Positions 41,839-53,304 of a DNA stretch of 64,000 nucleotides are shown piece after piece. Origin of the DNA: Nymphaea colorata (taxonomy: Eukaryota; Streptophyta; Magnoliopsida; Nymphaeales; Nymphaeaceae). The stretch's first letter is position 1. Each line of letters opens with the position of its first letter. Location: positions 21,892,535 to 21,956,534 of the forward strand of contig NC_045149.1 in the NCBI RefSeq assembly GCF_008831285.2. The letters run 5' to 3'. The notes below the pieces were generated by a model. That model was not told the DNA's origin. It ran no database searches and saw only the letters and a program-made list of their open reading frames with translations. Both the position numbers and the translations under genes were made by a program.

Positions 41839-42138
41839 TCAAGTCATCCCATTGCACGAAGCTGCATGTGTAAGACGTCTGGATTGATTGCCGAAGGAGT
41901 GGCTGGATTGATTGCCGAAGGAGTGGCATGAGCGATCTGGCAATATTGAGGAGTTGCCGACTTTTGCGCCAATACAAGCACGGCCTTTAATAACATAAGA
42001 CGACTTATCTGTTGCTACTTGTATTGTCGTTGGTGGCAATTTTCCCATATTTTTCCAGCCGACGAGTTTTTCTGCTGCTTTTTCGACGACCGGGCTGTTG
42101 ATCTTCCATTGGTGGCTTCCTTCATCCCCATACGGCAT
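41839..42138 (-). pseudogene. Unrecognised protein-like relic, copy 1
   Basis: A minus-strand open stretch of 99 codons, e.g. KINSPVVEKAAEKLVGWKNM and VATDKSSYVIKGRACIGAKV. The same sequence, broken by stops and an insertion, lies at 60530-61290. I do not recognise the family. A 24-bp direct duplication (GGATTGATTGCCGAAGGAGT) occurs at about 41880-41927. Confidence 0.35.
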
Positions 42139-42169
42139 TGTAACCGGTGGCCTTCTGTGGCAATACTTC

Positions 42170-42700
42170 GGTTTTTTATCAGCTAGCCTTTTCTCTTCAT
42201 GCTATTCCTGGTTTCATTGTGTTTGTATTAAATATATATGCATGTATATGCAGACACGCGTCTATGAGTGTGTGTTACTTTCTTAATTGTAAGAAATGAA
42301 ATAAACATGCCCCTGCTATGTGTGTTCTGCACAGATTGTTTTGCAGAAACATGCCAAAGTTCAGTTGGTCCATCTATTGGACCTAAGAATTGTGGAAGTA
42401 CTTAGAAGAACCTGTCCCCTTTTTTAACCGGCAGGATATAAATAATGTGAATTTGGATAGTATCTTGGATTCTGGAGACAATCCTTCCCTATTAAGTACT
42501 AAATCTAATCAAGACATTTGATTTTTTCATTCATTTTACTGCCTCTGGTGTGCTGCAATCCATCCATTTTCCTGCTGATAGGGAACCAAAAGTCTGAATC
42601 TTAAAAGCTTGAAGTCTAAAGGATCTATGGTGCTGCAATCCATCCAGTCTTTTGAGCCCATCTACTCCGGCGAGAGCTAGCTGGATTTTTTTTTATTTAA
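42170..42700. repeat. Block G, copy 3
   Basis: Collinear with 61760-62800, but with the part corresponding to about 62100-62630 deleted: 'CTATTCCTGGTTTCATTGTG', 'GTTTTGCAGAAACATGCC', 'TTGGATAGTATCTTGGATTC' and 'AGTCTGAATCTTAAAAGCTT'. No coding sequence. Confidence 0.65.
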
Positions 42701-43359
42701 ATAGAGGTATGTTAGCTATTACATATCCTTGTACACAATTTTTTTGTGCAGAAGAGTGTAAACGGAACCAGCTTCAACAAGTAGGGATGTCAATATATTC
42801 TAATTGAATCGGATTTCAGACCTAACCATCCCAACAAAATCAGACATGAAAAAAAAAAAAGTAATGTCCAATTAAGAAATCGAACTGGATTCGAATTTAA
42901 GAAATGAGTCGAGGACAGTAAATGCCCTCGTGAAGAGAGAGGAGATAATCTTGTCGCTTTGTAGAAGGAGCATCATGGCAACACTTCCCGGGAAGGTTCT
43001 CCGTGACTAACTCGCTCCACTCCAGGTAAGAAAGGAAAACAGCTGGAAGCTGAGTCCCAACGAGTAAAAAGTGTATGAAACTTTACTTTTATTGCCGAGC
43101 GATGGATAGGGTACTGATCAGACCCATGGTGTTCCATGATGGATCAAGAACAAAAGTGTGATGGGAGCACATTTGTTGGCACGGGACGTGAATGCATGTC
43201 TAACAACTATGTATCTTCCTTCTTCAGGATGTCAACTAGTTAATAAGATCATATTACTGCCCTCAAACGAGATCTATGTTTAGTCACATCTTGTTACAGA
43301 TGTTTACTTATGATTTTCAATTTACATCTGCTGGTTGTGTTCGAAAGGACAGATGAACA
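42701..43359. other. Intergenic with repeat traces
   Basis: 42782-42910 resembles the AATCCGA repeat of 1090-1500. 43080-43300 has weak block E words ('GTCTAACAACTATGTATCTT', 'AGTCACATCTTGTTACAGAT'). No gene. Confidence 0.5.
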
Positions 43360-43744
43360 TGTAAAGAGTCATCACCGACTCTTGAGATGAGTCGAGAAGA
43401 CTCAAGAGGCTTTGAGCCTCTCTTTTAAAGTCAGTGCTTGTGTTTAAGTCGGTGCCTGTGTAATGATTAAAGCAAAAACAAAAAAACAGAAAAAAAAACA
43501 AAATGTGTAGAAATTGGTGGAAGCATCATCCACCGACTTTTTCATCCCTATAAATAGGGATGATGGGCATGTGAGTTATGTGTGTGAAAAAGGAGTGTCT
43601 TGAGTGGCTTGTGTTGAGTGGGTGTGCTCACTTCGTGAGCTACTTGGGTGATACGGGTACAGCAAGATGTCCTCCTTTGTAAGTGGGTAGCTGATTACAT
43701 GAGCTAGGGAGTTATATCTAGGGTCCACATTCGTTTTTCCAACA
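43360..43744 (+). repeat. Element D LTR 1 (internally deleted)
   Basis: 385 bp. It aligns with LTR 2 except for a deletion of about 200 bp between CATGAGCTAG and GTTATATCTAGG. It is followed by AGTGGTATCAGAT, a PBS that is broken off after about 13 bases. Confidence 0.88.
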
Positions 43745-43763
43745 AGTGGTATCAGATACCAAT

Positions 43764-44351
43764 TGTAAAGAGTCATCACCAACTCTTGAGATGAGTCGAG
43801 AAGACTCAAGAGGCTTTGAGCCTCTCTTTTAAAGTCGGTGCTTGTGTAATGATTAAATAAAAAATTTTAAAAAAAAATGTGTAGAAACCGGTGGAAGCAT
43901 CATCCACCGACTTCTTCATCCCTATAAATAGGGATGATGGGCATGTGAGTTATGTGTGTGAAAAAGAAGTGTTTTGAGTGGCTTGTGTTGACTGGGTGTG
44001 CTCACTTCGTGAGCTACTTGGGTGATACGGGTACAGCAAAGTGTCCTTTGTAAGTTGGGTAGCTCATTACATGAGCTAGTGACGTGAGTCTTTTTTTAAA
44101 CTCTTGGTGTTTATGTAATATTTTATTGTTAAAAATAGTTATTCATGGTTTAAGTGTTGATGCACATGTTACATCCTTGATTGGTTAAGTTGTGAGTTTT
44201 GTTAGCTTGGTTATTAAGATCCTATTACTTATACTTTGTCAAAGTTATTATTAAGAATCATTTTGGACGTCGAGACTCTGCTGGATTTTCTCTGCATAAA
44301 TTTGGGTTTGGATCTCAGTTATATCTAGGGCCCACATTCGTTTTTCCAACA
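43764..44351 (+). repeat. Element D LTR 2 (true 5' LTR)
   Basis: 588 bp, followed by the PBS AGTGGTATCAGAGCGAGG. The LTR contains several stem-loops and a palindrome holding the TATA box (43916-43937). Confidence 0.9.
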
Positions 44352-44352
44352 A

Positions 44353-44366
44353 GTGGTATCAGAGCG
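44353..44366 (+). other. Element D primer-binding site
   Basis: GTGGTATCAGAGCG, complementary to initiator tRNA-Met, next to LTR 2. Confidence 0.85.
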
Positions 44367-46363
44367 AGGTTTGGTTTAAGAACTGGTTTTAATAGTGAGT
44401 TTAATTGGGCGAATAATATTTTGCAATTATGGCGGCATTAGCGGTTGCATTAAATAATATTGAGAAGCTTAACAATAGCAATTATAGCTATTGAAAATCT
44501 TGCAGTCTTATTTTCTAGGACAGGAATTATGGGAGATAGTTTTGGGATCAAACACTAATATTCCTGTCGACGAGAAAGCAAAGAAGAAATGGATGATCAA
44601 AGCAAGGAAAGCTATATTCGCAATTAAGGTATCAATTGAGAATGATTTATTAGAGCATATATGTGACGTTAAGACTCCTAAAGAAGCATAGGATGTTTTT
44701 GCAACACTATTTGCTCGAGCTAATGATGCCCGCCTACAATTGTTAGAAAATGAATTAGCTACATTAACTCAGGGAAACATGTCGATATCAAAGTATTTTA
44801 TGAAGGTTAAAAATATTTGTAGGGAGATTTTTCAAATTGACTCTGAGTATAAGATTAGTGAGGCCCGTATGTGGAGAATTCTTATTCGCGGGCTTCATCC
44901 AGAATTTGGCAGTTTTATAATTGGTGTTCAAGGTTTGCCAGTTCAACCAACATTATTGGAGTTGGAGAATCTCTTGATCAATCAAGAAACTTTAGCGAAG
45001 CAAATGGCTAGTCTTTCACTCAAAGTAAATAATGAGGAAGCGTTGTTTAGTAAGGGTCAGAGATCACGCTGGCCAGCCAAACCAGTCATAAGGTCTCCAT
45101 GTACAAACATTAAGGACAAGAAAGAGAAAAATGTAGAAAAGAAAAAAAGAGAAACTATACAACAGTAGAGACCAAAGAATAAGTGTTTTAGATGTGAAAA
45201 ATTGGTCATTTTGCTCGTGACTGCAGAATCAAAATAGATGAAGGAAATGCAGTCATGACATGTAAGCAACATGGGGGAGTTAATGAGGCTAAACAGAAAA
45301 GTTCGTTTTTATACTCAATGGAAGTTAAAGAGGACGTTAAACAAGAAAGATGTAATTCCACCCATATAAAACATGTGAAAGAAAAAGAAGAGAATATCAA
45401 TTATCAAACTGATTGGATAATTGATTCTGGATGTTCAAACCATATGACTGGTGATGAGAGCAAGTTCTTAAGTATGAAAGAATATGATGAAAATCGAGTT
45501 GTTGTTACTGCTAACAACACAAAGCTCCCAGTGGCACATATTGGAAAAGCAGAGGTTGTAGCCAACTTCAGTAAAGACCGAATTTTACGGAACATTTATC
45601 ATGTTCCAAGAATGACTAAGGACTTGTTGTATGTGCTACAATTAACAGCTTTAGGGCACTATGTTTTGTTCGGCCCAAATGATGTGAAAGTTTATAAAGA
45701 TGCAGATGTTCAAGGGACTCCCATGTTTGAAGGAAGAAAAATTGAGTCAATATATGTCTTGTTAGCGGAAACAACATATATTGACAAAGCAAAGAAGCAT
45801 GACACTTCGGAAATCTGACATGAGAAACACGCTCATGTAGGATACAACAAACTTCGGGAGATGTCTAATAAAGGCCAATTGATTGGCATGCCTAAGCTGG
45901 ACGTACGAACAGACAAAGTATGCACAAGATGTCAATATGGAAAGGCGCATAGGAGGTCATTCAAAGAATCAAAGCATAGAGCTAAAGCGTCATTCGAGCT
46001 TGTGCATTCAGATGTCTTCGAAAAAGTACCAGACCCATCAGTTGGAGGTAAGTGGTATTTTATCACATTTATTAATGATTTTTCAAGACATACTTGGGTC
46101 TATTTTATGAAAGAAAAGTCTGAAGCACTTGAAAATTTTAAGGAGTTTCGCCATATGGTAAAAAATGAACTTGGGTATAAAATTCGGTGTTTACGCACTG
46201 ATGTAATCACCCCAAATTTTTCTAAAGGACTATGATGTTTTATCCAAATGCAAAATTCAAATTTATGCACAAGATTTCCAAAATACTACTCTCAGATCCA
46301 AATTAAATCCAAAATACTACTTTTAGATCCAAAACCCAATTTCAGATCCAAATCAATCATTTA

Positions 46364-46776
46364 AGACCGATTTGCCCCTCCTTTTGACCAAAAAACCTTC
46401 TTTTAGAGGGTGATTTTAGTGTTTTTTAAACAAGACCGATTTGTCCCTCCTTTTGACCAAAAAAACCTCTTTTAGAGGGTGATTTTAGTCTTTTTTTAAA
46501 CAAGACCGATTTGCCCCTCCTTTTGACAAAAAAACCTCCTTTAGAGGGTGATTTTATTCTTTTTCAAAGAAGACCGATTTGCCCCTCCTTTTGACCAAAA
46601 AAACCTTCTTTTAGAGGGTGATTTTAGTCTTTTTCAAACAAGACCGATTTACTCCTCCTTTTGACCAAAAAACCTTCTTTTAAAGGGTGATTTTAGTCTT
46701 TTTTAAACAAGACCGATTTGCCCTTCCTTTTGGCCAAAAAATCTCTTTTTGGAGGGTGATTTTAGTCTTTTTAGGT
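46364..46776. repeat. Tandem repeat, 6 x ~69 bp
   Basis: Units start at 46364, 46433, 46503, 46571, 46641 and 46710 with AGACCGATTTGCCC and carry CCTTTTGACCAAAAAA and 'TTAGAGGGTGATTTTAGT'. The array lies just upstream of the LTR's TATA box, the position of enhancer repeats in LTR U3 regions. Confidence 0.93.
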
Positions 46777-46815
46777 CAAAAAATTCAAATTTTGGGTTTT
46801 GGCTCCAAAATCCTC

Positions 46816-46823
46816 TATAAATA
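46816..46823 (+). promoter_or_regulatory. Putative TATA box of the solo LTR
   Basis: TATAAATA in CTCTATAAATACCCC, about 40 bp after the 69-bp array and followed by a pyrimidine-rich leader with (CT)n. Probable U3/R boundary near 46850. Confidence 0.65.
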
Positions 46824-47156
46824 CCCCCCCATATCCCCCCTCTTGGGCAAGATTGGTCCTTGGGAGAAACTCTAGTGTATTCTCACTTGAAGACTTAGAG
46901 TTTCTCTTGAGCTCTCTCTCTCTCTCCCTCTTCCTCTTTTCATTTCCTTCTCCAACTTAGAGCAAGCACTTTTGGAGCTTCATTCAAAAGGGGATCTTCA
47001 AGTGAAGGTGTTCCTTAAGTCATTTCCTATTAGAGGTATGTAATCTTCATCTCTCTCATTTCTCTCTTCTTTCTTTTCATTAATGTTCTTATTATTATGT
47101 TATTTCTTTCTCTTAAACATAGTGTTGTTGTTGTTTTCATTTTCTCTTCTCATCTT

Positions 47157-47904
47157 CATCTCCCCATGGCCAAAGGAGATAGCACTCAACCTCTTTTTAG
47201 AGACAAGAGGCTATGCTCAAATGCACCGGGAGCATGAGAAGATGAGATGATATCTTATTTTATGATTAAATCATGTTCTTTCAAGTATTCTTGTTGTTCT
47301 TGTTCTTTCTCTATATTAATATCTTATTGCTCTTTCTTCTCTTCAATAATATATTCTTGTTGTTGTTATTCTTTTCCTTAATGAATATATTTTTGTTGTT
47401 ATTGTTATTTCATTTCTTCAATAGTCTTGTCCTTGTTATTTTTTTCTTTCTTCTTCCTCTTCCCATGACCAAAGGAGATAGCCCTCAATCTCTTTTTAGA
47501 AACAAGAGGCTATGCTCAAGTGCATTGGGAGTGTGAAAAGATGAGAAGATCTTTCGTTTCATGATTGAATCATGTTTTCTCTTTTATTAAATATAACATT
47601 GTATCTCTTTCTATATTTTTTTCTCATCTTCATCTCCCCACGGCTAAAAAAGGTAGTTCTCAATCTCTTTTTAGAGACAAGAGGCTATACTCAAAGTGCA
47701 CCGGGAGCATGGAAAGATGAGATGATCTTTCATTTTAATCATGTTCTTTCTTTTCATGAATACATTCTTATTGTTTTTTTTTTGTTTCCTCTTATTTTCC
47801 TCTCTTCCTCATTTCTCCATGGCCAAAAGAGATAGCTCTCAATCTCTATTTTAGAGTCAAGAGGCTATACTAAAGTGCACCGGGAACATGAGAAGATGAA
47901 GTGG
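47157..47904. repeat. Four diverged ~90-bp repeats in the solo LTR
   Basis: Cores at about 47157, 47461, 47634 and 47814 share CATGGCCAAAGGAGATAG, 'CTCTTTTTAGAGACAAGAGG' and 'GCACCGGGAGCATG'. They are spaced 173 to 304 bp apart with pyrimidine-rich DNA between, so the array is a longer degenerate tandem repeat. Confidence 0.8.
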
Positions 47905-50900
47905 TATATCAATTCATAGTTACATCATGTCTTCCCTTCTAATTGAACTTTGCTTTTTCCATCATTCTCTTTCTTTCTTTCATTCCTTGAATGTTATCTA
48001 TAAATTATGCACGCATGATTGCTTGGTTTTTTACTTACATGTGAATGTATGGCGGGAATGAGAGTGTGGTTTGGGGACTCTTTATTTTCATATTAATTTT
48101 TGAGGTTGGGACTTGTCCAACCCGGGATAAACCCTCACGAAAATGTACATATTAATATGCATTTTCATGACATTTTGCGCTAGATTCTTTCTTAATCATC
48201 ACATTAGGAACCCTAACGAGTGCTTCGTTATGTTGCTTGTTTTCTTTCATACCCAACGGTGGAAGAAATATAGCTCTTACAACAAACTAAATAATAACAT
48301 TCTATACTTATATAAATCATATTTTCCAAAACATTTTCAAAAAGAACCTTCTAATATGGCCTTAGGGACTTAGCTTAGACTCTTGCATGAGTCCAAGCTC
48401 CCCTCCGGCCCACATTAAATTTGAAGTTGGTAATTTTAAGTTGTTCCTTGATTTTTTTTTAATCTTGTGAAGGTATGGATGTATACACATGTTATATACA
48501 TTTATGCCAACATGATGACCCCCATCTTTCTCTCTCTATGCTTTCACTTTCTATTGTGCATGAATACGTATGTACATGTGTTCCATCTCCTCTCTTTCAA
48601 ATATTTATTCCTCTTTTCAAGACAAATATCTTCTCTTATAACATTTCTCATACCCATATATGCGTATGATATTTTTCTTTTCCTCTAAAATCTCTCTTTC
48701 TCTTCAAATCAATACATCTTTTTCTCTTTATATGTGATGATATGTACAAAAATATGCATGTCTTTCTCTATATCTCTCTCTTTCCTTTCATAAGAGTGTT
48801 TTATCTCTTGTATTCTTCTTAACATTCTCATCTCATGAACTTTCTATTTACCAACTTCAATAAGACCACAAATCAAGTAATGACCCAATATTGGAATCAT
48901 GCTTGATGGTCTACAATCTCTATCCATTTTCAAAAACTTTTCCTTCTTATATATAATAATTATAACAACGAAATCTTAGATGTATGTTGTGGTAGGAATG
49001 ATATTAGATGAATGTTGTGGTAGGAATGTTTTACTTTTTTTCAATCATATAGGGTAAATGCATTCATGCATTCTCACCCACTTTATTTCACTTATGATCA
49101 CAAGCACCTCTCTAAAAGAACTTAAGCAAGAAGGGATGGAGCTCTAGCTAGGTGGTAACCGAATTAGAGCAAAATCTCAAACCTACTTAAAGTCTTAAGA
49201 GAACACTAAAGTGATTTCAAAATGTTTTCACAAGTTTTTCAAATGATATTTACTAGTTTCACTTTTTCCTCAAAACATTTCACTTTTTCAAGCAATTCTT
49301 CAAGAACCTTTTCAAAAGTTTGAAACTCCAAACTTTCAATATTTTCTACACCGCATATAGAATCAAAAAGATGTTTAAGTTAAAACGAAATGCATCAATG
49401 ATAAACATAGTCCTTGGGTTGATTACCCCCGGTAAAGGCGCCGGGAATGGTCGATCCTCGTATCGACGGGCGAGTCCCTTTCTTTCCTCTTTCAAAACAA
49501 AAACCTTATTTTTCTGGAGCACTCCAAAACCAATGAAAATTTTGGGATGCAAACAACTGATAATGGTGGTGAATATACATTTGACATGTTTATGGCATAT
49601 ATGAGGCAACATGGTATTCGAAGGCAATTCACATGTGCCTATACGCCACAACAAAATGGAGTGGCAGAAGTGAAAAACCGCCACATAGTAGAAACATGTC
49701 GAAGCATGATGCATGCAAAGAACATGCCACCAAGATTTTGGGCCGAGTGTGTCAGCACCACTGTACACGTCATTAATTGACTACCGTTACCAAGATTTAA
49801 TTTTAAGTCTTCATATGAAATGCTCCATAAAAAGAAGCCATCTGTGAGTTATTTTAGAGTTTTTGGTTGTGTATGTTATGTCTTTTTATCTGAGCAGCAC
49901 AGGACTAAGTTCGACAAGAAGGCACAAAGGTATGTCTTTGTTGGATATGACCTATATCGAAAAGGATGGAGATGTGCTAATCCTATTACAAGCAAGTTCA
50001 TGTTTCTCGCGACGTCATCAAGTTCATGTTTCTCGCGACGTCATCTTCGATGAAGCATCGTCTTGGTGGTCAAAAGAAAAGAAGGAGCTTCCAGATTCTC
50101 CAGTTTTGAGAGAGATGTTTGAAACAAAATACAATTTGAGATGAATCAAGGAGAGCCTCAGCCAGAAGTCATAGAAGCAAGACGAGCAGATAAACAAGTT
50201 CATAGCCCAAGACAAGGAGAACGAGCAGATCCATGGAAAACAGAAGTCAGTCCTCTTCAACAACGAAGTATAGAAGAAGAAAGGTCATCACAACTTGAAG
50301 AGCCAGAAGAAGTACCCATAACACTTAGAAGATCGACAAGAATACCAAAACCAAATCCCAAGTATGTAGATGCAGACTGTGCATCATGAAGGAGATCGAG
50401 CCAGCTTCTTTTGAAGAAGCAAAAGATGTTGAAAAATGGCAAGCAGCAATGAAAGATGAAATGAAGGCATTGGAGCATAACGAGACCTTGGAGCTCGTAC
50501 CAAAGCTTGCAGGAGTAAAACTCATTACTTGTAAATGGGTTTACAAAATAAAAAGAAAGGCAGATGGCTCAGTTGATAGATATAAGGCTCGACTAGTCGC
50601 GAGAGGATTTTCACAGCAGTATAGCATTGACTTTGAAGAAACTTTTAGTCCTGTTGTGAAGATCACATCCGTATGTATTCTGATAGCTATTGCTGCAAGC
50701 AAATCTTGAAAGCTATGGTAAATGGATGTGAAAAATGCTTTCTTATATAGAGATCTCGATCATGAAATCTACATGGAGCAGCCTAAAGGATTCAAATCTC
50801 CAAACAAGCCAGACTACGTCTGCAAGCTAAGAAAAGCACTTTATGGATTGAAGCAAGCACCCAGAGCATGGTACGAGAAAATAGCTGATTTTTTGGTGTT

Positions 50901-51942
50901 TAGTGGATTTCATGTCACCTCAGCAGATTCAAGTCTCTTCGTCAAGACAAGAGGTACGAAGCTTACTATTTTATTAATTTATGTTGATGATTTAATTATT
51001 ACTGGAGATGACAATAAAGAAATTAATCTCATTTGTGAACATCTCACAGTGAGATTGAAATGAAAGAGCTGAGAGAGTTGCGACACTTCCTTGGATTGGA
51101 AATTGATTACGAATCTAAAGGATTTTTTTTAAGTCAAAAGATGTATGCTCATGACTTACTACATAAGTATGGTATGCTCAGTTGCAAACCTATCTCAACA
51201 TCTATTGAGGTAAATGCAAAACTTAGAATTGATGAAAGAGACAAGCTAGATGATGTTACTATGTATCGACAACTAGTTGGAAGCCTAATCTACTTAACAT
51301 TATCAAGACCAGACATTGCCTATGCAGTTGGTGTTGTGAGCAAGTTCATGCAAACTCCAAGGAAGCTACATTTAAAAGCATTAAAAAGATTATTACGGTA
51401 TATCGAAGGAAATCTTGACTTTGGTATACTTTATGAAAAGGGGTCAACTTGTCAAGTTGTTGGTCATTGTGATGCGGATTATGCTGGAGACTTATCAACT
51501 CGAAGATCAACCACTGGATATACGTTTAGCTTTGAAAGTGGTGCAATTTCATGGTGCAGTAAGAGACAGCCGACAGTTTCACTGTCTACAACAGAAACAA
51601 AATATAAAGCAGTATCTCAAGTAGCACAAGAATGTGTGTGGTTGATGCGAATGCTGAAAGACATCAAACAAAATGTGAATTATATAGTGAGACTCTACTG
51701 GGATAATCAAAGTGTCATAAGACTTGCAGAGAATCCTGTCTTCCATGCTCGAATGAAACACATAGAAGTGGAACATCAATTTATTAAAGAAAATGTACTT
51801 AAAGGAACGATTCAGTTGCAGCCAGTCGCTTCAAAAGATCAAGTCGCAGACATCTTCATTAAGGGCTTGTCAGCACAAACATTCGCCAAGCTTAGAAGAA
51901 TGTTAGGAATTATGAGTAGAGAGTCGGTAATGAAGGGGAGAT

Positions 51943-52537
51943 TGTAAAAAGTCATCACCGACTCTTGAGATGAATCGAGAAGACTCAAGAGGCTTTGAGC
52001 CTCTCTTTTAAAGTCGGTGCTTGTGTAATGATTAAAAAAAAATTAAAAAAAAAAACAAAATGTGTAGAAATCGGTGGAAGCATCATCCACCGACTTCTTC
52101 ATCCCTATAAATAGGGATTGATGGGCATGTGAGTTATGTGTGCGAAAAAGAAGTGTCTTGAGTGGCTTGTGTTGAGTGGGTATGCTCACTTCGTGAGCTA
52201 CTTGGGTGATACGGGTACAGCAAGGTGTCCTCCTTTGTAAGTGGGGTAGCTCATTACATGAGCTAGTGAGGTGAGTCTTTCTTAGACTCTTTGGTGTTTA
52301 TGTAATATTTTATTGTTAAAAATAGTTATTCATAGTTTAAGTGTTGATGCACATGTTACATCCTTGATTGGTTAAGTTCACTTTGTGAGTTTTGTTAGCT
52401 TGGTTATGAAGATCCTATTACGTATACTTTGTCAAAGTTATTATTAAGAATCATTTTGAACGTCGAGACTCTGTTCTCTGCATAAATTTGGGTTTGGATT
52501 TCAGTTATATCTAAGACTCACATTCGTTTTTCCAACA
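51943..52537 (+). repeat. Element D LTR 3 (3' LTR)
   Basis: 595 bp, TGTAAAAAGTCATCACCG...TTTTTCCAACA. It differs from LTR 2 at about 4-5% of positions by eye. Its TATA palindrome has a 1-nt insertion (52099-52121). Confidence 0.9.
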
Positions 52538-53304
52538 GCATGACCTTGATGTTTTAGAACATCTGACCTGAATATCTAATTTTCAGTGAATGTATGCATT
52601 ATAGTAGTAGCCCAACAAAAGAGAAACACTCGTGCAAATCACGTGGGCCATGGTCAGAAGCAGATAAGAATAAGAACAAAATGAAGTCACAAACCTCCAA
52701 ACCAAGAAATCGTAACAGAGTCGCACCAAATTGAACAATGACTTGTTAATGATTATTCTAATAAATGAGGAGGTACAGAGACAAAATTAGAACGTAGAAG
52801 CTGCTTGATTGAAGTCATGAGATGATCAAATCAAAACTGATATTTTCTAAAAGGAAAAAAAAAACAAAAAAGAAAATCTATATTAACAAGAAGAGCATAT
52901 TGGAATAAGCAAATACTGGTCGGACTCTCCGATCTGCGTTCTCCTCAGCATTGATTTGTTGGACTTCATTACCGACATCTTGCAGTCCATCTTCTGCCAG
53001 CCACCCGGTCCACCGGCATCAACAGCGGAGGACCAGACAATGGTATGGGCGATGACTGCAACAACAGAGTTATCACGGGAGAGGGGAGGCGAAGAGCTTC
53101 GCGGGAGAGGGGAGGATAAGCAGTTGACGTGCGGAAGAATGGAAAGGAAGTTGGCGGCATCATCCTTTTAATAACGGAATAGCTGCGTAGTTGAAAAATT
53201 CTTATATATTGACGATCCCGTTCCGTCAGCAATGGTGGATTTTCATAGATATTTCTCATTGCTTTTCCGACGAGTCTAAGCAAATAAGTGGCAATGCGTG
53301 GTTC
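52538..53304. other. Intergenic, weak GC-rich ORF
   Basis: 52956-53171 is an open stretch (LDFITDILQSIFCQPPGPPA) without an ATG at its start and without a recognised domain; it may be a fragment of a host gene. 53268-53304 is block E sequence (GAGTCTAAGCAAATAAGTGG), the left flank of element C. 53300-53304 is the TSD GGTTC. Confidence 0.4.

Larger units (their letters stand above)
46202..49555 (+). mobile_element. Solo LTR, 3354 bp, nested in element D
   Basis: It begins TGTAATCACCCCAAAT and ends TTTTGGGATGCAAACA, with the exact 5-bp duplication ACTGA at 46197-46201 and 49556-49560. The duplication interrupts the integrase codons of element D exactly between CLRTD and NGGEY. There is no PBS, polypurine tract or coding domain inside. 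It contains a 69-bp tandem array, a TATA box and long pyrimidine-rich leader-like DNA. The size suggests a Ty3/gypsy Tat/Ogre-type LTR; that assignment is an inference. Confidence 0.85.
44429..51947 (+). pseudogene. Element D gag-pol remnant (interrupted)
   Basis: Gag starts at ATG 44429 (MAALAVALNNIEKLNNSNYS). Stops replace expected Trp codons near 44492 and 44689, and a stop near 45168 replaces a likely Gln. The zinc knuckle (CFRCEKLVI.ARDC near 45185-45225) is frameshifted. The protease is at WIIDSGCSNHMTG (near 45415). Integrase begins HEKHAHVGYNKL after another Trp-to-stop change at 45816; its core is cut after CLRTD by the solo LTR and resumes at DNGGEY (49558). Right of the insert are VAEVKNR, the hinge region, RT ([11 protein letters not shown] near 50980, with frameshifts near 50390, 50710 and 51063) and RNase H (CDADYAGD, near 51470), ending at 51947. 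A 21-bp duplication (CAAGTTCATGTTTCTCGCGA) lies near 49992-50036. It is non-autonomous. Confidence 0.9.
43360..52537 (+). mobile_element. Ty1/copia element D with extra 5' LTR and nested solo LTR
   Basis: A different copia family from A-C. Layout: truncated LTR (43360-43744), PBS-like piece, complete LTR (43764-44351), PBS, gag-pol remnants (44429-51947) split by a 3354-bp solo LTR, polypurine tract (AAGGGGAGA), complete LTR (51943-52537). All LTRs start TGTAAA and end TCCAACA. No matching TSD was found at either possible left end (GAACA or CCAAT versus GCATG on the right), consistent with recombination. Confidence 0.9.

Noticed and set aside
46364-46776. CRISPR-like regular repeats
   Set aside because: Units are directly adjacent with no unique spacers; this is a tandem array in a plant LTR.
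49346-49768. 140-codon minus-strand ORF
   Set aside because: It spans the end of the solo LTR and runs antisense to integrase; no domain is recognised.
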